This document shows, one piece after another, positions 57,635-64,000 of a stretch of 64,000 nt of DNA. The position numbers and the translations under genes are program-made. The notes under the pieces were generated by a model. That model was given only the letters and a program-made list of their open reading frames with translations, was not told the DNA's origin and searched no databases. Origin of the DNA: Cryptosporidium bovis (lineage: Eukaryota; Apicomplexa; Conoidasida; Eucoccidiorida; Cryptosporidiidae); the NCBI GenBank assembly GCA_009768925.2, contig VHIT02000002.1:646451-710450 (forward strand), read 5' to 3'. The stretch's first letter is position 1; each line of letters opens with the position of its first letter.

Positions 57635-59532
57635 ATATGCTTTTCAACACAAAATCAAAGGATATGAAATGATTTTCATCCACAATTTTATTTGCTGGAA
57701 TATCAAACTCAATATTTGGGCCAGTACATGAATTATATGATTGGTTTTTGTACTGTAATTTAGAATAAGTTAGGTCAAAATTATTACCAAAAAAAATATT
57801 CTTTTCGACTCCCGAATAACAGTACATATATGGAATACAGTACTCAGGATGACCACAACTCTGACCATCTTTCCTTTGTGTATTTTTCAGAGTTTCAAGA
57901 AATAAAATACAAATTTTGTTAATTACATCCAATTGTATAGCTATGCTATTTCTCTTAAGTAGATTAAGGGTGACAATTAGGTAAATGAGAATAACAGCGA
58001 TACTTTCCAAACCTTTAGTATATCCCTTATTGATTTCCTTTGCTTTTAAATATTTTTTTCCTTCTGAGTTCATATCTGAAATGAATCTGTAAAGCCACTT
58101 TTCGAAGATATATCTTCCTTTTTCATTTCCATACAGCTTTTTCCATCTGTGCAGTATCTCGAATATTATATCATCAACAAAAGAATTTATTAAATTAATC
58201 AACCCAACGAAACGAGATTTAGTCACATCTAAATTAATACTTTGGAAGAACAATTCATTGATAGCATTTTTTAGCAATAATCTATTATTAGAACCATCCA
58301 AATTCTTTTTTAAATATAATCTAAGTTCTGTTGATGTTATTATTTCAGATGATTCATTAGCCTTATTTTTCTCTTGTATTATTTCACTTAATTGTGGTTT
58401 ATAAACAAATGGAACCTCAACCAATTGGACGAGTGGAAAACCCTTGTTTAGTCTCTGATCATTTATTTTTTTAGCATTATTGATGGATTCAGGAGTAGCA
58501 ATCAATGCATCAAATTCGAAAATATCCGCACCACCAATAATACTTGAAATTCTTAATAAGGTAATAGATATTTCAGGGTATAATGAAAAAATGAAAGAAA
58601 GCACGTTTGCACTTCTAATAGAAAAGTCCTAATGAGAGTAAATAAATAAATCATATGTAATTAAAATACAAACTTACTTGAAGAATATCTTTGTCCCTTT
58701 TATTTACTATAAGAGGTGTATCTGTTATTCCAATTATAGCCATTTCTTTTGCATACCATGTTGCAACAGTAATGTTAATTTTGTGACCTGGGTGGAGACG
58801 GTCGAAGGTCCCAGCGAACAATGTACGATTAACAGGGTTTTCAATAAACTTTCTATTGTCATTATTTGTAATAACATTTAATTTGTTATTCCATCTTGGT
58901 ATTTCGATATTATCTGTTATTTCGAAATATGGAAATCCATGAACTACAAATTGATCGAAAAATTTGCTGCAAACTAGTGAATTAATTGACTCATTATCTG
59001 AAAAGAGCCTCAAGTAGTGTATTCTATCCTGTACAAATGAGGAAACAATCGAATTGATAGTGTCAGCACAGTGAATTAGATCCCCATTTCTTTCACAAAA
59101 TGTGTAAGAATTAAGCCAGTGATTTAATTGTGTATCTGAACCTATTGTTTTAAAAATATGATTTACGCAATCATTTTTAACAGGAATAAATCTTATGTCA
59201 AATGTGGGTATTTTATCAAGTAGTTCAATAACATCAAGTGCAATTTCATAGGCTTTTATTATGCTGTTTATGTGCTTGCATGTCATTCTAGAATATATAT
59301 TTTTATTAATAAGTGTTGATTTTGCAAGTACATCGCTTTCCAAATTAATATCAGGTTCACGGCTTTCATTTTCATGTAAAGTTACAGAATAATAAATGAA
59401 AAGTGAGTGGCTTGTATGAGAGATGCAGGAATAAAGGAGCCTGAAAAATATGTTTCTTGCCTCATCTGAAGTAGTAATATTATCCCACCACTGTGGATCC
59501 AATACAAAAAATCCACGGTCTATCTCTTGCAT
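57627..59532 (-). CDS. Phosphopantetheine adenylyltransferase (PPAT) with long flanking regions, spliced
   Basis: Exon 1 is 59532-58678 (285 codons, phase 0) and exon 2 is 58628-57627 (334 codons including the stop). The 49-bp intron (GTAAGT...CATTAG) splits the enzyme domain after RDKDILQ. The joined product is 618 residues. The PPAT/COASY-type nucleotidyltransferase signature begins about residue 238 (FAGTFDRLHPGHKINI, HxGH at 247-250). It continues with GITDTPLIVNKR, then IPVDxxG-type strands (ISSIIGGADIF), an ATPESINNAK nucleotide-binding segment and the SSTELR-like ITSTELRLYL. The enzyme makes dephospho-CoA from 4'-phosphopantetheine and ATP. No dephospho-CoA kinase P-loop is visible, unlike human COASY. 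About 230 residues precede and 200 follow the domain; both are unassigned. Confidence 0.85.
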
Positions 59533-59718
59533 TTAGTATTAACATATTTAACTTTGATTTACGCGAGTTTTTTTTCGTTAAATTGAACAAGAATCAAGTG
59601 AGCCGCTAAAGTTAGCCGCAAATAAATCTGTTTTGTCTCTAATCGTCAGCATTTGACAATATTAATTGACGATTAGGTATTGTGAGAAAATATAGGTAAA
59701 CACTGTAATATTTTAATT

Positions 59719-60477
59719 ATGAACAAGTTTTGTTCTACAAATCCTCTTGATATAAGCAAAAGCAATATTGATGGTGCAGTAAGAGCACTAAAACAACTTT
59801 TAAAGTCAAAAAATGGCAGAGAGGATTTACTATCACTTAATGGAAACTCTCAATTCATTACTCTTCTAGTCGTTCTGAAGAATTCCCCAGAATTTGTTAA
59901 AAGTAAACACGTTCATATTAAATTACCAAACTCGCTTTATAGGGACCAAATTGATGAAGTCTGTCTATTTGTTAAAGATCCCCAAAAAAAATGGAAGGAA
60001 ATTATTAATTCTAACAACATTAAGCCTAGAGTTATAACAAAGGTAATAGGAGTTGGTAAACTTTCAAAAAAATTTAATACTTATAAGGACAGACGTGAGT
60101 TGTGCTCCGGTTATGACTTGTTTCTTTCAGATGATAGAATTGTTGAAAAGTTACCGAAATTACTTGGGTCTTATTTCATAAAAACAAACAAAATGCCAGT
60201 TGCACTGAAGTTGAGGGAATCAACATTGAAAAACACATTAGAATTGGCTTTGTCATCCACATTCATGAGTATCAGGAAGGGCAAATCCATTGGATTACGT
60301 GTAGCAAGAATGGATATGAATAATGACGAAATAGTTGAAAATATTCAGAATACAATAAAACAAGTTTTCAATTTTTTTATGGATAGACAAAAGAATAAAA
60401 ATTGGGCAAATGAAATAGAATGCCTATATATACAATCAACAGATACATTGTCTATACCTATTTGGTTTAGGAAATAA
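59719..60477 (+). CDS. Ribosomal L1-domain nucleolar protein (RSL1D1/Utp30-like)
   Basis: The protein is 252 residues long. Residues about 35-235 have the L1-fold pattern of Utp30/Cic1/RSL1D1: FITLLVVLKNSPEFVKSKHV near the start, HIKLPNSLYRDQ, YDLFLSDDRIVEKLPKLLGS and FFMDRQKNKNWANEIECLYI. In Utp30 and RSL1D1 this fold works in nucleolar rRNA processing rather than in the ribosome itself. Bacterial-type L1 tends to be shorter with different termini; a mitochondrial L1 is unlikely because no targeting sequence is seen and Cryptosporidium lacks mitochondrial translation. Confidence 0.82.
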   Translation: MNKFCSTNPLDISKSNIDGAVRALKQLLKSKNGREDLLSLNGNSQFITLLVVLKNSPEFVKSKHVHIKLPNSLYRDQIDEVCLFVKDPQKKWKEIINSNNIKPRVITKVIGVGKLSKKFNTYKDRRELCSGYDLFLSDDRIVEKLPKLLGSYFIKTNKMPVALKLRESTLKNTLELALSSTFMSIRKGKSIGLRVARMDMNNDEIVENIQNTIKQVFNFFMDRQKNKNWANEIECLYIQSTDTLSIPIWFRK

Positions 60478-60661
60478 CGAATGTGTTATTAATTTGAAGT
60501 ATTCCAAACGGCCCGAGTTAGTTGATTAAGAGTCAATACTTCTCAAAGAACCATTTACATCCGATCATATTTTACCACAAACTCTTTCATAATTATTGTC
60601 TTTAAGAATATCTATGAAGATAGTTAAAGTATATTAATTTTAATGACACCTTACTACCCAG

Positions 60662-61477
60662 TTATATTTCTTCTTCGCTTGAATCTTCCAAAAAGGAGCT
60701 AGTCATTTGCCTTCTATTTGAGTGGTGTTGAATGCTATTGATTTTTTGTTCCAACTTCATTGATTTCAAAATATTTAATTCTCCACTTCTTTTTCTCGCT
60801 TCAACTTCTATTTGATTTATTTCGTCTAATGTTGTAGGAATCATTACTCTTGATTTGGAGTCTCTTAATGCACTGTTCTTTTCTATTGTAATGGGTCTTA
60901 TCGTAAATTTTTGATCAATACGGGAAATACTTAGTTTATAATTACTTTCTGAACCATTATCAAATAGCATAGCGTTCTCTATACCCAATAGACAATCGTA
61001 TGAAAGCTTCCCGTTAACGAGTAGGGAATAACTACCGTCGCTCCAAGAAACCAATTTAGTATTTGATTTAACATTTCCATCATCGTCAATATAACCAACG
61101 ATATTCATATCGTCATCAAGTTCATTTTCTCTATACCTGTTTGGATTGTAATTGATATTTAATCGTTTCGGTAACTTAAGCGTTAGAAATGTTCGGTCAT
61201 GATTATTGAATATGGGAGCGTTTGTTGAAGATTTGACTTCAACACATTTAATATCATCAAAAGTGGCTGAATCATCTACATCATCCATTTGGTGGCCTAC
61301 ACTTAAAGGCTTTGGACTTTTCGATTCATTTTGACTCTTTTCGCTCCCTATTAGCAAGCCTTTACTGTCAAGTATATCACCATCCTCTCCAAATAGGTCA
61401 GAATCACTTTCAATAACTTCTGTTTCATTAAACTCAAAGTCGTTTGATTGATTGTTCTCATTTTTTGAAGTGTTCAT
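60662..61477 (-). CDS. LEO1: PAF1-complex subunit LEO1
   Basis: The protein has 271 residues from the ATG at 61477 (a TTG lies four codons upstream). The Leo1 core is clear: FLTLKLPKRLNINYNPNRYR (about 90-109), SNTKLVSWSDGSYSLLVNGK (about 135-155) and YKLSISRIDQKFTIRPITIE. The N-terminus is acidic and low-complexity, as in other LEO1 proteins (about 600 residues in human, so this one is short). The C-terminus has a Ser/acidic tail (LEDSSEEEI). LEO1 belongs to the RNA polymerase II-associated Paf1 complex, which supports elongation and H2B/H3 marks. The next upstream gene, CHL1, ends only 33 bp before this start. Confidence 0.88.
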   Translation of the reverse strand: MNTSKNENNQSNDFEFNETEVIESDSDLFGEDGDILDSKGLLIGSEKSQNESKSPKPLSVGHQMDDVDDSATFDDIKCVEVKSSTNAPIFNNHDRTFLTLKLPKRLNINYNPNRYRENELDDDMNIVGYIDDDGNVKSNTKLVSWSDGSYSLLVNGKLSYDCLLGIENAMLFDNGSESNYKLSISRIDQKFTIRPITIEKNSALRDSKSRVMIPTTLDEINQIEVEARKRSGELNILKSMKLEQKINSIQHHSNRRQMTSSFLEDSSEEEI

Positions 61478-61510
61478 TTTCGAAAACAACTATTGACTAT
61501 GGGGGCGGGT

Positions 61511-63875
61511 TCAAATTTTTTTTTTTCTGAAAAATTCTCTGATACGACAAATAATATTCTTTTCAAAATCCCACTCCAAGTACGTATTAATGTGATCTTG
61601 TAGCCAGTTTGGAAGCATTTTCATAACTGATAGACTCTCGTATCTGCTGTCAATAAGTATAATTGCAGAATAGTCGTTTTTGTGTCTAATAGCTCGTCCG
61701 ATACACTGGTTCACCGTCTTCATACACATAATTTTCCTGTATTGTTCCTCGTTATCGCAAATATTTTCTTTAAAATAATTCTCTTTTGAAATCAGAAGCC
61801 TGCTATTCTGTGGGAATGGTAAAGATATTATAATAAGACCCCTACAAAGTTTATCAGAAAAGTTGACCCCTTCGGATAGCGTTCCATTCAAAACAGCAAA
61901 TAAAATTGCACCTTTATTACATCTATCATTCATAATATGGTCTTTATATTGCTCCAATATGTTTTTATTTTGGTTTTTTTTTTCTCTAAATATTTTTTTG
62001 TTCTTCATAATCAAATTTAGATGTTTTTTTGATTCCTCACATGTGAATAAATGCTTATAAAAAATTTCAAGAAAATTATAAGATGAAAAAAAAACACAAA
62101 TTCCATCTGGTATTTCTGATGAGAGTAGTGATATTATCTGAGATATATTTTTCAGTTGTACTTCACACGTTCTAAATTCATATTTGAGGTTTATTACTTG
62201 GTTGTCAATAGATTTAGGGATAGTTAGAAATAACAAATTGTCTCTAGAAATTTTATATGATGCGGAGTAGTTAACAATTTTATCCGTATTTATATCTTTA
62301 AAAAGAGGCGAAAATTCTGAAATAGGTTCTAATGTGCCACCTACTAACATCGTTGTCTTTGTGTTTAATGCTACTTGATTAAATCTAGATTGAACGTTTA
62401 TAGGTATTAACGTAATAGAATAATTATCGTTACCCTCATTATTTGACGCTGGCTCTATTACAACAATGTCAAATTTTTTATCAGAATAGATGAGAAAGTC
62501 GAGGAATTCCTTTAAAACGAATAGTGAGTTCGAATATAGCTGCAAATCATCACTGGACCTATATTTCAGTGAAAACTCCTTTTCGTATCTTATAATAACG
62601 CCTTTTATCTTTTTACAGAGGTCTTTTTCAATAATGAAGTTATATATTTTTGATATATTAAAAGAATCAATGTTGTTTAAAGTCATGAATTCAATGGGAT
62701 TTAAAACGATACTGTCTTCTTGCATGTTGTATTCATTGCTTTTGCGTTTTTTACCATTTAATATTAAGTTTTTTGTACCGAAATAAATGGACTTCACCAA
62801 TCGAATAAGTTGTTTTAATAAGGAAAGATTTTCGCCTTTCAGGAATAATGGATCTAATGATATGATTTTTTCGCATGCTTCGAATAGTATAAGAGAAGAT
62901 TCTAGTGTGATTGAAACTCTATTACTTGATTCAAGGGTATTAATAAGATTATGTGCCTCGTCAATAATAAGAAGTGCATTCTTATTACATAATTTCAATT
63001 TAAATGAGTCTCGTGAAACTTTGTTAAAAACTATATTATATGGCAAAAGTACAATGTCAGAAAATTGACTTGCTATTTTTGTTGCATAGTAGGGGCATGC
63101 CTGAAAAAAGTGAGAATAGACATGAATATTTAGTTTCTAAACTTACATTGAGTTCTAGAGCTAATGCACACAATTCCTCAATGTTTAAAGGCTCTAAGAG
63201 GCATTTCTTTGCTAAAATTATACTGCCTTCTTTGAATGTGCATTTGTCCTTATTAACATCTCTTTGACTAGTGTAACTGTGGCAAACATCCTTAATGATG
63301 GAACTATTATATTTTTTGACTTTATTATGTACACATAATTGTGTTCTGCTTGCAAGCGGAACAATTGATAAAGAATCAATAAATTGGTTATTGCTGTTTT
63401 TTTTAATTTTCTTGATTTCATCAATGTATTGTGAGAGTTGTGAATGAGTCCTACTAGTTATAAATATTTTATAATTAATTGGAAGATCATCGAAAGAAAT
63501 TTCTAGTTCTGAAATGATTTCATTAAAACTTTTATTTGAAGGCGAAGATAAAATTTCATTTTTAATATATTCATGGAAAAGTTTTTTGTTCTGAACGATG
63601 ATACTTGAGGATTCTTGTTTTTGTTTGTTGATTGTATTCAAGACCCAAGGTGGAAGTGAACTATTACTTTCGGTGTTTATTTCCTGATTATCACAGTTGA
63701 AAAAAGATTTATACAACCAGCTAATTGAGGAACAAAGAATACTGAGAGTTTTTCCAGTCCCTGTTGGGGATTGAAATATTCCTATACCTCCCTCAGTGTT
63801 GTACAATTTAAATGCTTGTTTACAAAACTCCTCTTGAATTTTGTATGGTTTATTAGGAAAAAAAAATTCATCCAT
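61511..63875 (-). CDS. CHL1/DDX11-type Fe-S DNA helicase, spliced
   Basis: Exon 1 is 63875-63147 (243 codons) and exon 2 is 63100-61511. The 46-bp intron (GTAAGT...TTTTTCAG) lies in the sequence LALELN|ACPYYATKIA and is in phase 0, for 772 residues total. The start PNKPYKIQEEFCKQAFKLYN and the Walker A SPTGTGKT (36-43) match the XPD/CHL1/FANCJ/RTEL group. DEAH is at about 290-293, VGGTLEP near 500 and QCIGRAIRH (motif VI) near 710. Several Cys around the exon junction, such as QLCVHN, DVCHSY, DKCTF and NACPYY, can ligate the Fe-S cluster. The KIGIFxSPTGTGK-like start and the ALELNACPYY phrase point to CHL1/DDX11, which acts in sister-chromatid cohesion and lagging-strand DNA synthesis. Confidence 0.9.
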
Positions 63876-64000
63876 TGTAAAATAAAATTAAAAATAAAAC
63901 CGCATCATGAATGTGTGACCCCGCTATAATAACCTAAGAAAAACACATCTTTAGAACACAGGATGAATCTCAGTAGATCGTAAGACAAAGCCTACTCTCG

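Overview
The window looks like nuclear DNA of an apicomplexan, almost certainly Cryptosporidium. It is AT-rich and gene-dense, with mostly intronless genes on both strands and a few short introns (about 45-120 bp, usually GTAAGT/GTGAGT...AG). A pyruvate decarboxylase of the fermentative yeast/Zymomonas type lies at the left edge. This enzyme is characteristic of Cryptosporidium among apicomplexans. No rRNA, tRNA, transposon or CRISPR array was recognised. The species cannot be decided from the sequence alone.

Layout. 1-10.6 kb: pyruvate decarboxylase (partial), an Erv46/ERGIC3 cargo receptor, a LisH protein, a tiny two-exon gene hidden in a long gap, a FIT-like lipid-droplet protein, TXNDC9/PLP3 next to its client CCT5, and a CCCH zinc-finger protein. 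11.8-23.5 kb: a DHHC palmitoyltransferase, two unrecognised proteins, a SNARE-like protein, RNA polymerase subunit RPB12 (spliced and easily missed), a four-TM protein, a DEK_C-SWIB chromatin protein, importin-5 and EMC8/9. 24-37 kb: CLPTM1 and an ERD2-like protein in tandem, URM1, a RING protein with two FHA domains, an ELMO-domain protein, a small four-TM protein, topoisomerase IB and a TBC-domain protein.

37.2-44.1 kb is an island of five predicted secreted or surface proteins set among housekeeping genes. It includes a patatin-like phospholipase, a serine-rich protein, and a protein built of 28 four-residue repeats carrying all ten of its cysteines at one repeat position. This island is the most lineage-specific part of the window. 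The tetrad-repeat protein is the best candidate for something undescribed.

44.5-64 kb: an SNF5-family remodeller subunit with an extra N-terminal helix-turn-helix-like segment, a TKL kinase, an R-SNARE-like protein, an MFS transporter, TSEN54, TRAPPC9/Trs120, a spliced phosphopantetheine adenylyltransferase with long extensions, a ribosomal-L1-domain nucleolar protein, the PAF1-complex subunit LEO1 and a spliced CHL1/DDX11 helicase.

Several computed ORFs begin at TTG or GTG. For these I moved the start to the first in-frame ATG, or proposed an upstream exon. Recurrent functional themes are ER/Golgi trafficking (ERGIC3, KDEL-receptor-like, EMC8/9, TRAPPC9, two SNAREs, TBC, ELMO), chromatin and transcription (RPB12, SNF5, LEO1, SWIB, TOP1, CHL1) and chaperonin biogenesis.
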